From contig NZ_CP040094.1 in the NCBI RefSeq assembly GCF_013343235.1, positions 7,063,001 to 7,127,000 of the forward strand: a stretch of 64,000 nucleotides of DNA. Reading direction: 5' to 3'. Below are positions 7,728 to 15,262 of this stretch, piece after piece. The position numbers and the translations under genes were made by a program. Under the pieces are notes generated by a model. That model had not been told where the DNA came from and did no database searches. It worked only from the letters and a program-made list of their open reading frames with translations. The stretch is from Nostoc sp. TCL240-02. Lineage in GTDB: Bacteria > Cyanobacteriota > Cyanobacteriia > Cyanobacteriales > Nostocaceae. Each line of letters starts with the position of its first letter. Positions within the stretch are counted from its first letter, which is position 1.

Positions 7728-9056
7728 ATGCCTTGGACAACTGGACAACGATTACAAGGTGGCAAATATGTAATTGATAAAGTCCTTGGACAGGGGGGAT
7801 TCGGGATTACTTATAAGGCATTGCATGTTGAGCTAAACCGGACAGTTGTCATCAAGACACCCAATGAATATCTCAGCCATGATCCAGAATATGACAAGTA
7901 TATAGACCGATTTATCCAAGAAGGGCGAACACTAGCACGCTTGTCTCAAGAACCTCATCCTCACATTGTGGGAGTGATTGACTTGTTTAAGGAAGGTATT
8001 ATCCACTGCTTGGTGATGGATTTTGTACTGGGAGAAAATTTATTTGAGGCAGTAAAACGTAAAGGGGCGTTACCAGAAGCAGAGATTGTACCCTGTATCC
8101 GCCAGATTGGGGAAGCTTTAGTGGTGGTGCATCAGGCAGGTTTAGTACACAGAGATGCCCATCCCGGAAATATCATGCTGCGGAGTAATGGCAAAGCAGT
8201 TCTGATTGACTTTGGCATTGCTAAAGAACTCGTGCCTAAAACTTTGAGTTCAAAGGATATTGCAGGTAATGAAGGGTTTGCACCCTATGAGCAGATAACC
8301 AGAGGTAGCCGGGAACCAACGGTCGATGTTTACTGTCTGGTTGCCACACTCTATTATGGGGTGACAGGTCAACGCCCTACAACTTCTCTGGCTCGCAAGC
8401 TAGACAATACTTTCCTGATTCCACCTAAACAAATTAATCCAAACATCAGCGATCAATTAAATCAAGCAATTCTCAAGGGTATGGCGCTGGAGGCAAAAGA
8501 CCGCCCTCAATCAATGCAGGCATGGTTGACAATGTTAGAAGCACCAAAAGCAACGCCTCTACTACCTGTTGATCCAGTTCATAGACAAGAACCTGTTCGT
8601 CTCAAAGCCAAGTTAAACTTAGAGCCGATTCCAAGTAAACTAGCTACTAAACCACCTAGAATTATTCCCTGGGGCTGGTTGATTGGTGTATTATTAAGCT
8701 ACCTATTGATAGGCTACTTGTTAGCAGCGTATAATGCTCCGTACACAGTTTGGGCTTGGGCTTGGTTTTGGGCTGTGGCTTGGGCTTGGTTTTTGGATGA
8801 GGCTGTGGCTTGGTTTTGGGCTGTGGTTTGGGCTTGGATTGGGGCTTGGACTGGGGCTTGGACTGGGGCTTGGACTGGGGCTTGGATTGTGGCTGCGATT
8901 GGGGCTGCGGTTGGGGCTTGGGCTGTCGCTGGGGCTGGAGATAAATTACTAGATTCTTTTAGCAAATTTCATACTTTTCTAATTTTAGCTAGCACTTCTA
9001 GTCTAGGCTTGGGTTTGGGATGGTTAGGACATAGGATTTTTAATACAGGTACATAG
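7728..9056 (+). CDS. Eukaryotic-type Ser/Thr kinase with Trp/Ala-rich repeat membrane tail
   Basis: A 443-residue paralogue of the preceding kinase. The kinase domain shows LGQGGFGITYKA, the Lys in VVIKTP, HRDAHPGN and IDFGIA. After about residue 310 there is a transmembrane segment (WGWLIGVLLSYLLIGYLLAA), then roughly 70 residues dominated by Trp, Ala, Gly and Phe, encoded by imperfect repeats of the 6-12 bp unit GGCTTGGGCTTG/GGGCTTGGACTG, then a last hydrophobic helix. The ATG at 7728 starts MPWTTGQRLQGGKY, matching the neighbour; upstream codons in the open frame are not kinase-like. The repeat tail may form additional membrane helices. Signal and substrate are unknown. Confidence 0.85.
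   Translation: MPWTTGQRLQGGKYVIDKVLGQGGFGITYKALHVELNRTVVIKTPNEYLSHDPEYDKYIDRFIQEGRTLARLSQEPHPHIVGVIDLFKEGIIHCLVMDFVLGENLFEAVKRKGALPEAEIVPCIRQIGEALVVVHQAGLVHRDAHPGNIMLRSNGKAVLIDFGIAKELVPKTLSSKDIAGNEGFAPYEQITRGSREPTVDVYCLVATLYYGVTGQRPTTSLARKLDNTFLIPPKQINPNISDQLNQAILKGMALEAKDRPQSMQAWLTMLEAPKATPLLPVDPVHRQEPVRLKAKLNLEPIPSKLATKPPRIIPWGWLIGVLLSYLLIGYLLAAYNAPYTVWAWAWFWAVAWAWFLDEAVAWFWAVVWAWIGAWTGAWTGAWTGAWIVAAIGAAVGAWAVAGAGDKLLDSFSKFHTFLILASTSSLGLGLGWLGHRIFNTGT
8745..8940 (+). repeat. Imperfect GGGCTTGG-type tandem repeat inside the kinase gene
   Basis: The coding sequence from about 8745 to 8940 is built of 6- and 12-bp variants of GGGCTTGGGCTT / GGGGCTTGGACT, including three near-perfect 12-bp units around 8845-8885. 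It encodes alternating Ala-Trp / Gly-Ala-Trp residues. Such a tract is prone to copy-number change in multiples of two or four codons. Confidence 0.75.
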
Positions 9057-9243
9057 CTTACTCAAGCTCTAGAAGCTAACTGGCAAAAGATTTTGTAGCT
9101 GTTGTATGAGTAGAGAAGCGATGTCTAAAGGACAAGCCGCTCTGCATCTCAGTACCTTTCACGCAAAAACTTATTCTTCTAATTCAACATAGAGCGATTT
9201 ATGACGACAAATCTCTGTGCTACGCTCTTTCCCATTAAACCCA

Positions 9244-9450
9244 TTAAAAAACCGATGGCGCAATTGTTGAGAGTTCCTTCTTTAATTCTTGCGACAAAGA
9301 TTCTAAAAACATCATGTCATTGGTCATATCTGAAGCCTCATCATCATTCAAATTTTCTGTCTCTAATTGCCTTTGATAAGCTTCAATTCGATATTCTAGC
9401 GCCTCAACAATAAATCGAATTGCTTTAGGAGAAAAATTCACGTTTAACAA
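9244..9450 (-). CDS. Small acidic protein, candidate antitoxin of the Tse2-like toxin
   Basis: A 68-residue, mostly helical, acidic protein (MLNVNFSPKAIRFIVEALEY, then a stretch rich in Glu, Asp and Asn) that I do not recognise as a named family. It starts 5 bases after the stop of the Tse2-like toxin gene on the same strand, so both are surely on one transcript. Size, charge and position are what would be expected of an antitoxin or immunity partner; this is inference from context only. Toxin-first order is the reverse of the vapBC pair nearby. Confidence 0.55.
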   Translation of the reverse strand: MLNVNFSPKAIRFIVEALEYRIEAYQRQLETENLNDDEASDMTNDMMFLESLSQELKKELSTIAPSVF

Positions 9451-9455
9451 CTCCC

Positions 9456-9782
9456 TTAATTCACTTTGTAAAATGCCTCACCAACTAACCGCAATGCACT
9501 TTTATAATCTTCTATTCTCATAGTGTAGCTTGGTTCCCATAACCAGTGATTGCCGTAATCATTCACCAAGCGGAGTTCATTGGGAATATCAGTTCCTCTA
9601 TCCAGCTTCCACCAATTTTTTCCAGCCCCTTGAACTGCAAACGTTGAAATTCCGCCTGAGCCTGCAACAACCAAAATATCACCATCTTCTTCGTAAGTTT
9701 CAATGTCTTTTGAACGAATGTTATCTATTCTCGAAGAAGTCGCATTTCCCATACGGTACAAATCAATGGGGGTTTTTCTCAT
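9456..9782 (-). CDS. Tse2-like ADP-ribosyltransferase-fold toxin
   Basis: A 108-residue protein whose landmarks recall the Pseudomonas Tse2 toxin family: LYR near the start (residues 8-10), GDILV followed by GGIST (43-47), KLDRGTDIP (59-67), an ND pair, then SYTM (85-88) before a C-terminal helix. Tse2 proteins adopt an ADP-ribosyltransferase fold and stop growth from inside the cell. The comparison is from memory of the family, not an alignment. There is no secretion signal or trafficking domain, so here it more likely acts as the toxin of a toxin-antitoxin pair with the 68-residue protein immediately downstream. Decayed toxin and nuclease fragments lie directly upstream of it. Confidence 0.6.
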   Translation of the reverse strand: MRKTPIDLYRMGNATSSRIDNIRSKDIETYEEDGDILVVAGSGGISTFAVQGAGKNWWKLDRGTDIPNELRLVNDYGNHWLWEPSYTMRIEDYKSALRLVGEAFYKVN

Positions 9783-9799
9783 ACCAATCAGCCAAAGAC

Positions 9800-9845
9800 T
9801 TATGCTTCTGGTTCAACGCCGAGCGATCGCCATATTTCTTTAAAA
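9800..9845 (-). pseudogene. C-terminal scrap of a second Uma2 gene
   Basis: On the minus strand this segment reads WRSLGVEPEA then stop, matching the end of the Uma2 gene at 4901 (LRLLGIEPEA, stop), and the DNA around the stop (AGCCAAAGACTTATGCTTCTG) is shared with 4895-4914 on the plus strand. Nothing upstream continues the Uma2 frame, so only the tail of a second copy survives. Confidence 0.6.
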
Positions 9846-9861
9846 CTCAAGTGATCGCTCT

Positions 9862-9900
9862 CTAAATATTCTCCACCCACAGAAGATTATTTGCGTAGCC
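9862..9900 (-). pseudogene. C-terminal scrap of a second PIN-domain toxin gene
   Basis: The minus strand reads NNLLWVENI then stop, almost the same as the end of the VapC-like protein at 5710 (NILWVENI, stop), and the DNA CTAAATATTCTCCACCCA is identical to 5711-5728. The rest of the toxin gene is absent. Together with the adjacent Uma2 tail it repeats the order seen at 4.9-5.7 kb, suggesting an old duplication that decayed. Confidence 0.6.
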
Positions 9901-9920
9901 TAAAAGTACAGGTCATTTTT

Positions 9921-10040
9921 CTATTTATCCTTATCATATTCAGCGTGAGTTAAGCGATCGCCCAAAACATACCCAATATAATATTTATCGATTAGTTCAC
10001 CACCTAACCAAGAATCTCCCGATTTGAATTCGGGAGAGTG
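9921..10040 (-). pseudogene. C-terminal fragment of an unidentified small gene
   Basis: A 39-codon open stretch without a start codon encodes SGDSWLGGELIDKYYIGYVL followed by GDRLTHAEYDKDK and a stop. The composition is convincingly protein-like, and the frame is closed on the upstream side by a TGA. No family recognised. It is probably the tail of another lost gene in this decayed stretch. An inverted repeat TCTCCCGA/TCGGGAGA (10015-10037) lies inside it. Confidence 0.4.
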
Positions 10041-10068
10041 TCAAAAAACCCCAAATGTATTGTCTTTA

Positions 10069-10431
10069 TCAAATAACAACCTCTTGCTTAAGCTTCCGCA
10101 CTGGACGTTTGCGTTCGCTGCGACGAACGCCCCCTGCCATTTTGTACTCATCGCTATTCTTGCCATACCTTGCAGCTACGCTGACTAAGGCATGTTCTGT
10201 TAGTTCCATCAGCGACTTTTCGGCAAATTCTAAGGCTCCCTGAGTTAGATCCACGGTGGAGAGGCTGGAGTTATAAGCTTCCAACTTGTCCTGTGTTTTT
10301 TTGATGGCGGCGGCAAAGGTGTCAATAGTGACTCCATTACCTAAATCTAAGGTGGAACTAATCGATTTCAAAGCGGCAATCCGACGCTGTGCCCTATCAA
10401 GTACTTTAGACCCACGTTTTGGACGTGACAT
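10069..10431 (-). CDS. Hypothetical basic/helical protein
   Basis: A 120-residue protein with a basic N-terminus (MSRPKRGSKVLDRAQRR), a central helical region and a basic C-terminus (RRSERKRPVRKLKQE). The charge pattern would suit nucleic-acid binding, but no known domain is recognised. It is preceded by a clear intergenic gap and looks like a complete gene, with an in-frame ATG at 10431 and no overlap with neighbours. Function unknown. Confidence 0.6.
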   Translation of the reverse strand: MSRPKRGSKVLDRAQRRIAALKSISSTLDLGNGVTIDTFAAAIKKTQDKLEAYNSSLSTVDLTQGALEFAEKSLMELTEHALVSVAARYGKNSDEYKMAGGVRRSERKRPVRKLKQEVVI

Positions 10432-10607
10432 AAATAACTTTCCTTTTGTTAATCATGCACTAGGATAAAAACTGGCTTATATCCTTGTCTTTACACCATT
10501 AGGATAAACAAAACCAAGGTGATTAACACCCGCAATATTCAGTATTGTTAAAAGTATTTAGCACAAAAAGCATTTTATTTATTGCGTGAATTTATTGAGG
10601 CTTATCC

Positions 10608-10817
10608 AAATTCAAGAAACGGCTGCCCGAATTCAAGAAACGATTGCCCGAATTCAAGAAACGATCGCCCGAATTCAAGAAACAACCGCCCAAATTCAAG
10701 AAACAACCGCCCGAATTCAAGAAACAACCGCCCGAATTCAAGAAACGACTGCCCGAATTCAAGAAACGACTGCCCGAATTCAAGAAACAACCGCCCAAAT
10801 TCAAGAAACAACTGCCC
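10608..10817 (+). repeat. Ten tandem copies of a 21-bp unit (heptad-encoding)
   Basis: Ten consecutive 21-bp units of the form RAATTCAAGAAACRRYYGCCC follow each other without spacers. Variation is confined mainly to the four bases RRYY after GAAAC and to the first base. In the plus-strand frame of 10586 each unit encodes seven residues, ARIQETT/AQIQETT, a coiled-coil-like heptad. The frame has a start at 10586 and continues past the array into interspersed-repeat sequence until 10972, so a functional 128-residue protein is doubtful. Similar IQET heptads occur in cyanobacterial DUF3782-type nucleases (from memory), so this may be a remnant of such a gene. Confidence 0.85.
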
Positions 10818-11006
10818 AATACGCTTGGGTTAAGCATTTTTTCTCTTCTCTCTGCTTCCTCTGCGCCTCTGCGGTAGCCTGCGGCAAGCCCTACGGGTTC
10901 GCCAGTTCCTTTATGCCGGGGAACCCGTCCACCGGACTGGCTCACCGCTTTGCGTCTACGTTAAAAATTTGACTTTGATAAAGAGTTTTAGCCTTACCTG
11001 AAGTGT

Positions 11007-11084
11007 GTGAAAATTAATACAAATATTTTGGAAGTTGCAAAGATCGCTTTGGCAGCAGGCGATCGGGTGCAAGGTGGCAAATAA
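11007..11084 (+). pseudogene. Broken copy of a Ser/Thr kinase 5' end
   Basis: This 78-bp stretch is a diverged copy of 6516-6593, the leader and first codons of the kinase gene at 6552. It shares GTGAAAATTAATACAAATAT, GTTGCAAAGAT and GTGCAAGGTGGCAAATA-like blocks. The position of the kinase ATG is ATC here, and the frame stops right after QGGK. No kinase sequence follows; 99 bases on, the M61 peptidase gene begins. Confidence 0.7.
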
Positions 11085-11182
11085 CTTGGTTCTGACTACC
11101 GCAGCCAATAAAAAGCGAAACTTAAAAGGTAAATTTGTCATCATGAGAGAAATTACTTATCGATTATTAACTCAGCACCAAG

Positions 11183-12964
11183 ATGACTGAAGCAACAGCA
11201 ACTCGTCCCAACGCATATATCCAGGAAACTGGCCCGACGATTCATTATTTAGTAGCAATGTCTCAACCAGAAACCCATCTGTTTGAGGTGACTTTACGCA
11301 TTGTCGATTACCCCTCGCCGATTCTCGATTTAAAATTGCCGGTGTGGACACCTGGTTCCTATTTAGTTCGGGAATATGCCAAGAATCTACAGGATTTTGT
11401 GGTTTTTGCAGAAGATAAACCTTTATCTTGGCGGAAAATCAGTAAAAATCACTGGCAGGTAAACAAAACAGGTGTTGCAGAATTAACTGTACGTTACCGC
11501 ATTTTTGCTAATGAGTTATCGGTACGAACAAATCACTTGGATGCTACCCACGGTTATTTCAATGGTGCAGCACTATTTTTTAGAATACCGGGCTGGGATA
11601 AGCAACCCATTCGCGTCACCATCGAACCACCACACCCGGAATGGCAGATAACTACTGCTCTACCTCCCATTGCTGAAGAAACAAATACTTTCTTAGCTGG
11701 CGATTTTGATACTTTGGTGGATACTCCCTTTGAGATTGGTAGTCATCAATTGTATAAATTTGAGGTTTTGGGAAAACCCCATGAACTGGCAATTTGGGGG
11801 AAAGGTAATTACCAAGTTCAGCAGTTGATTGCTGATATCCAAAAAATTATTGAAGTAGAAGCGCAGATGTTCGGCGGTTTGCCTTATGAACGATATGTGT
11901 TTCTGGTACATTTATTTAGCCAAGCTTTTGGCGGTTTGGAGCATAAGGACTCTTGCTCGTTAATTTACCAACGTTTTGGATTTCGCGCTCAGGAAAAGTA
12001 CGATCGCTTTATCCAATTAGTTGCACACGAATTCTTTCACTTGTGGAATGTCAAACGAATTCGCCCAAAAGCATTAGAGGTTTTTGATTACGACCAGGAA
12101 AACTACACACCATCATTATGGTTTTGTGAGGGCACTACTAGTTACTATGACTTGTTAATTCCTTTGCGGGCAGAAATTTATGATGTTAAGTCGTATTTAA
12201 ATAACTTGAGTAAAGAAATTACCAGATATGAAATGACACCGGGGCGCAAGGTACAACCCATTTCTGAGTCGAGTTTTGATGCCTGGATTAAACTCTATCG
12301 CCCCGATGCCAATAGCGGTAATTCCCAAATTTCCTACTATTTAAAAGGAGAAATGGTTTCGTTGTTGCTTGATTTACTGATTCGCTCGACTCACGATAAT
12401 CAGCGTTCCCTTGATGATGTGATGCTGAAAATGTGGCAGCAATTCGGGAAAGATGAAATTGGCTATACTCCAGAACAGTTGCAGGAAGTTATAGAATCTG
12501 TCGCCGGAATCGATTTGACTGATTTCTTTAAACGCTACATTGATAGTACTGATGATTTACCTTTCAATCAGTATCTAGAACCCTTTGGCTTACAGTTGGT
12601 AGCTGAACAGCAGGAAGAACCTTACCTGGGTGTGAGAATAAATACAGAGAATGGGCGGGAGATGATTAAGTTTGTAGAAACTGATTCACCTGCACAATTA
12701 GGGGGAATTGATGCAGGTGATGAGTTGTTAGCAATTGACGGGATTAAGGTAACGGCAAGTAGTTTAAGCGATCGCCTGAAAGATTACCAACCAAACGATA
12801 CCATCCAAGTTACAGTTTTCCACCAAGACGAACTGCGTACTTATTCCATTACCCTCGCGTCACCACATCCCACTCGATATCAGGTAAAACCTGTCGATCA
12901 TCCCAACTCTACACAGCAACAAAACTTTGCTGGATGGCTTGGAGTAGCGATCGCAACTGTTTAA
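11183..12964 (+). CDS. M61-family aminopeptidase with PDZ domain
   Basis: A 593-residue zinc metallopeptidase of the M61 (glycyl aminopeptidase) family. An N-terminal beta-rich domain (PVWTPGSYLVREYAKNLQDF) is followed by the catalytic domain with the zinc motif HEFFH at residues 282-286 (VAHEFFHLWNVKRIRP) and the downstream Glu in WFCEGTTSYYD. A C-terminal PDZ-like domain begins near YLGVRINTENG and includes DAGDELLAIDG. No signal peptide is evident, so it is probably cytoplasmic. Family members remove N-terminal Gly or Ala; the PDZ domain likely binds substrate. It stands alone; a low-complexity repeat separates its 3' end from the convergent pyk gene. Confidence 0.9.
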   Translation: MTEATATRPNAYIQETGPTIHYLVAMSQPETHLFEVTLRIVDYPSPILDLKLPVWTPGSYLVREYAKNLQDFVVFAEDKPLSWRKISKNHWQVNKTGVAELTVRYRIFANELSVRTNHLDATHGYFNGAALFFRIPGWDKQPIRVTIEPPHPEWQITTALPPIAEETNTFLAGDFDTLVDTPFEIGSHQLYKFEVLGKPHELAIWGKGNYQVQQLIADIQKIIEVEAQMFGGLPYERYVFLVHLFSQAFGGLEHKDSCSLIYQRFGFRAQEKYDRFIQLVAHEFFHLWNVKRIRPKALEVFDYDQENYTPSLWFCEGTTSYYDLLIPLRAEIYDVKSYLNNLSKEITRYEMTPGRKVQPISESSFDAWIKLYRPDANSGNSQISYYLKGEMVSLLLDLLIRSTHDNQRSLDDVMLKMWQQFGKDEIGYTPEQLQEVIESVAGIDLTDFFKRYIDSTDDLPFNQYLEPFGLQLVAEQQEEPYLGVRINTENGREMIKFVETDSPAQLGGIDAGDELLAIDGIKVTASSLSDRLKDYQPNDTIQVTVFHQDELRTYSITLASPHPTRYQVKPVDHPNSTQQQNFAGWLGVAIATV

Positions 12965-13118
12965 TTTGGGGAATTGGGAATTGGGCATTGGGCATGAAGA
13001 AGAGACAAGGTAGACAAGGAAGAGGGGGGAGACAAGGGAGAGACTTATTCAATAATTCCCCCTTGTCCCCTTGTCCCCCTGCTCCCCAGTCCCCATTCCC
13101 CAGTCCCCAGTCCCTGCC
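12965..13118. repeat. GC-skewed interspersed palindromic repeat plus heptanucleotide repeats
   Basis: The gap between two convergent genes consists of a purine-rich half (AGACAAGGAAGAGG...), a short AT core (CTTATTCAATAATTC) and a pyrimidine-rich half (CCCCTTGTCCCCTTGTCCC), then CCCCAGT heptamers (13084-13111). Close relatives lie at 52215-52370 and 59100-59240, and looser ones at 2694-2835, 48749-48832 and 60080-60200. The two halves can fold into a long imperfect hairpin and may end transcription of both genes. Confidence 0.65.
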
Positions 13119-14888
13119 TTAAGGCGTTCTCACTGCCCCAGAATAAATTAAACCCCGTTGCAGATCCAGGGTTATAATCGCTCCATCTCGAATCGCCTGC
13201 GTTGCCTGCTTCACACCAACAATCACTGGCACACCGAGACGTAAGCCAATCACGGCCGCGTGACTTGTAAGACTTTCCTCTTCCGTAATAATCCCGGCAG
13301 ATTTACGAATAGCCTCAACAAAATCAGCACTAGTGCGCGGTGCAACTAATATGTCTCCCGGATTAAAGTTACTAGCATCCATGCCAGTATTAGCCACCCG
13401 TGCGCGACCACTCACTAAACCTTGTCCTAATCCAATTCCTTGACCTAGTACCGCCGTCACCACCTCAACCTTAATCAAATCTGTGGAGCCAGAAATTCCT
13501 TGGAGTGTGCCAGCAGTCATCACTACTAAATCTCCCTCAGACAGTAACTTCAACTCCTGGGCCACATTAATCGCAGCTTGGAATGTCTGACCAGTGGAAG
13601 GTAATCCTAGTACCAATAGCGGTTTTACTCCCCACACCATTTGTAGCTGCCGCGCTACATTCACATGGGGGGTAACAGCCAAAATCGGTGTATTGGGACG
13701 GAACTTAGAGACATTGCGAGCAGTTGCCCCAGTTTGCGTTAGGGTCATGATTGCAGCTGCGCCTAGTTGTTCGGCAATTTGACCTACCGCTTGGCTAATC
13801 GCATTGGGAATGGAGCGCCGGGCATCTTTTACAGAACGCAAATTTAAGTGTTGAGCTTCTTCCTGCTCCATTCGCTCGGCAATCCGCGCCATCGTCGCTA
13901 CTGCTTCTACAGGGAAGCTACCCACAGCAGTCTCATTAGAGAGCATCACCGCGTCTGTGCCATCCAAAATCGCGTTTGCCACATCCGACACTTCCGCGCG
14001 GGTGGGGCGAGGATTGCTCACCATGCTGTCTAACATCTGGGTGGCGGTGATGATCGGAATCCCCAAGCGATTGGCTGTCGCAATTAACCGCTTTTGGAGT
14101 ACGGGAACATCTTCGGCTGGAAGTTCCACGCCTAAGTCGCCTCTGGCAACCATCACGCCATCACACAAAGCCAGAACTGCCTCCATTTGCTCAATGGCTT
14201 CATGTTTTTCAATTTTGGCAACCACCGGCACTTGCTTGCCTGTACTGGAAATTAGTTCTTTAATTTCGATCATGTCCTGCGGATTGCGGACAAAGGAAAG
14301 TGCCACCCAATCGACACCTTGATCTAGACCAAACATCAGATCCTCGCGGTCTTTGTCGGTCATTGCCTTAATTGATAGGTAAACGCCGGGAAAGTTTACG
14401 CCTTTGTTGTTAGAAAGTTTACCAGGCACGGTAATGCGACAATGCAAATCACCTTTGTCGCGGTTAATCTCCTCTACAACCATTTCAACTCGTCCATCAT
14501 CGAGGAGGATTTTTGCACCAACTGGGACTTCTTCGGCTAAATAATCGTAGGTAACGCAGCTAATTTCCTGAGTACCGATCACCGGACGATTTGTCAAGGT
14601 AAAGCGATCGCCTTTTGCCAAAACTATAGACCCATTGTCAAACTTTCCCAAGCGAATTTTTGGGCCCTGCAAGTCTTGGAGAATAGCCACTGGCTGATTT
14701 AATTCAAAAGCGGTTTGCCGAATTAAGCGAATACTACGTTGATGGTCGGCATGAGTTCCGTGGGAGAAGTTTAGCCGTAGCGTCGTGGCTCCCGCTTCAA
14801 TAATCGCCTTGAGCATTTCAGGACTGCTAGTGGCGGGGCCAATAGTAGCGACAATTTTTGTCCGGCGCAGAGAATCTCTTAATTGCAT
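13119..14888 (-). CDS. pyk: Pyruvate kinase with C-terminal PEP-utiliser-like domain
   Basis: A 589-residue pyruvate kinase, catalysing PEP + ADP to pyruvate + ATP. The N-terminus carries TKIVATIGPATSS and TLRLNFSHG; the signature KIEKHEAIEQ, the MVARGDLGVE block and TATQMLDSM are all present. After the regular C-terminal domain there is an extra module of about 110 residues ending ITEEESLTSHAAVIGLRLG, the PEP-utilising 'mobile' domain motif with its T-S-H-A core, as in long bacterial pyruvate kinases. Length and features indicate a full, functional enzyme. Confidence 0.95.
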   Translation of the reverse strand: MQLRDSLRRTKIVATIGPATSSPEMLKAIIEAGATTLRLNFSHGTHADHQRSIRLIRQTAFELNQPVAILQDLQGPKIRLGKFDNGSIVLAKGDRFTLTNRPVIGTQEISCVTYDYLAEEVPVGAKILLDDGRVEMVVEEINRDKGDLHCRITVPGKLSNNKGVNFPGVYLSIKAMTDKDREDLMFGLDQGVDWVALSFVRNPQDMIEIKELISSTGKQVPVVAKIEKHEAIEQMEAVLALCDGVMVARGDLGVELPAEDVPVLQKRLIATANRLGIPIITATQMLDSMVSNPRPTRAEVSDVANAILDGTDAVMLSNETAVGSFPVEAVATMARIAERMEQEEAQHLNLRSVKDARRSIPNAISQAVGQIAEQLGAAAIMTLTQTGATARNVSKFRPNTPILAVTPHVNVARQLQMVWGVKPLLVLGLPSTGQTFQAAINVAQELKLLSEGDLVVMTAGTLQGISGSTDLIKVEVVTAVLGQGIGLGQGLVSGRARVANTGMDASNFNPGDILVAPRTSADFVEAIRKSAGIITEEESLTSHAAVIGLRLGVPVIVGVKQATQAIRDGAIITLDLQRGLIYSGAVRTP

Positions 14889-15262
14889 AGGGGCTGAAGT
14901 GAGGGAGCTATCTGGGAAGTCATCGTAACTTAAGTTGCATCTCCTTTTCAGTCACTGCTATACCAATAGATATAAGCAGTTAGAGAGGTTTTATGGGAGA
15001 GTGAGGGCTGTGGGATAGACTAGATATAGTACATCAATCTTGTATCCATCCTCCCAACGAAAGAGTTTATCCCATCAACTTTTTGCCAATTGCCATACCC
15101 CACTTATCAATCAGTAAAGATTAGTTCTTGTCTGGAATCATAGCGTTATTCATCTACTGATATGCAAAGCTGTGGATAAATATTGCTATACAAAAGGTTA
15201 CAAAACTTTATTTTTTCCTAATATTTATCGTATATTCGTAATGTTTGATTAAGAAGGAGTCA
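14889..15262. other. Intergenic region between divergent pyk and crtR
   Basis: A 374-bp divergent promoter region. It must hold promoters for both pyk (left) and crtR (right); the AT-rich part at 15175-15240 is the likely crtR promoter, but I could not pick a convincing -10/-35 pair. An AAGGAG ribosome-binding site (15254-15259) decides the crtR start. No small gene seen. Confidence 0.5.

Noticed and set aside
8714..8965. Antisense and alternate frames across the kinase repeat tail
   Set aside because: They are by-products of the GGGCTTGG repeat; Ala/Gln- or Gly/Leu-only products with no start context.
10015..10037. TCTCCCGA/TCGGGAGA hairpin as a terminator
   Set aside because: No T-run follows on either strand, and it lies inside a coding remnant.
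10608..10817. Repeat array considered as CRISPR
   Set aside because: The units are contiguous 21-bp direct repeats with no unique spacers, and no cas genes are nearby.
10586..10972. 128-residue heptad-repeat protein as a real gene
   Set aside because: Beyond the array the frame runs through interspersed non-coding repeat sequence, and there are open frames of similar quality on both strands.
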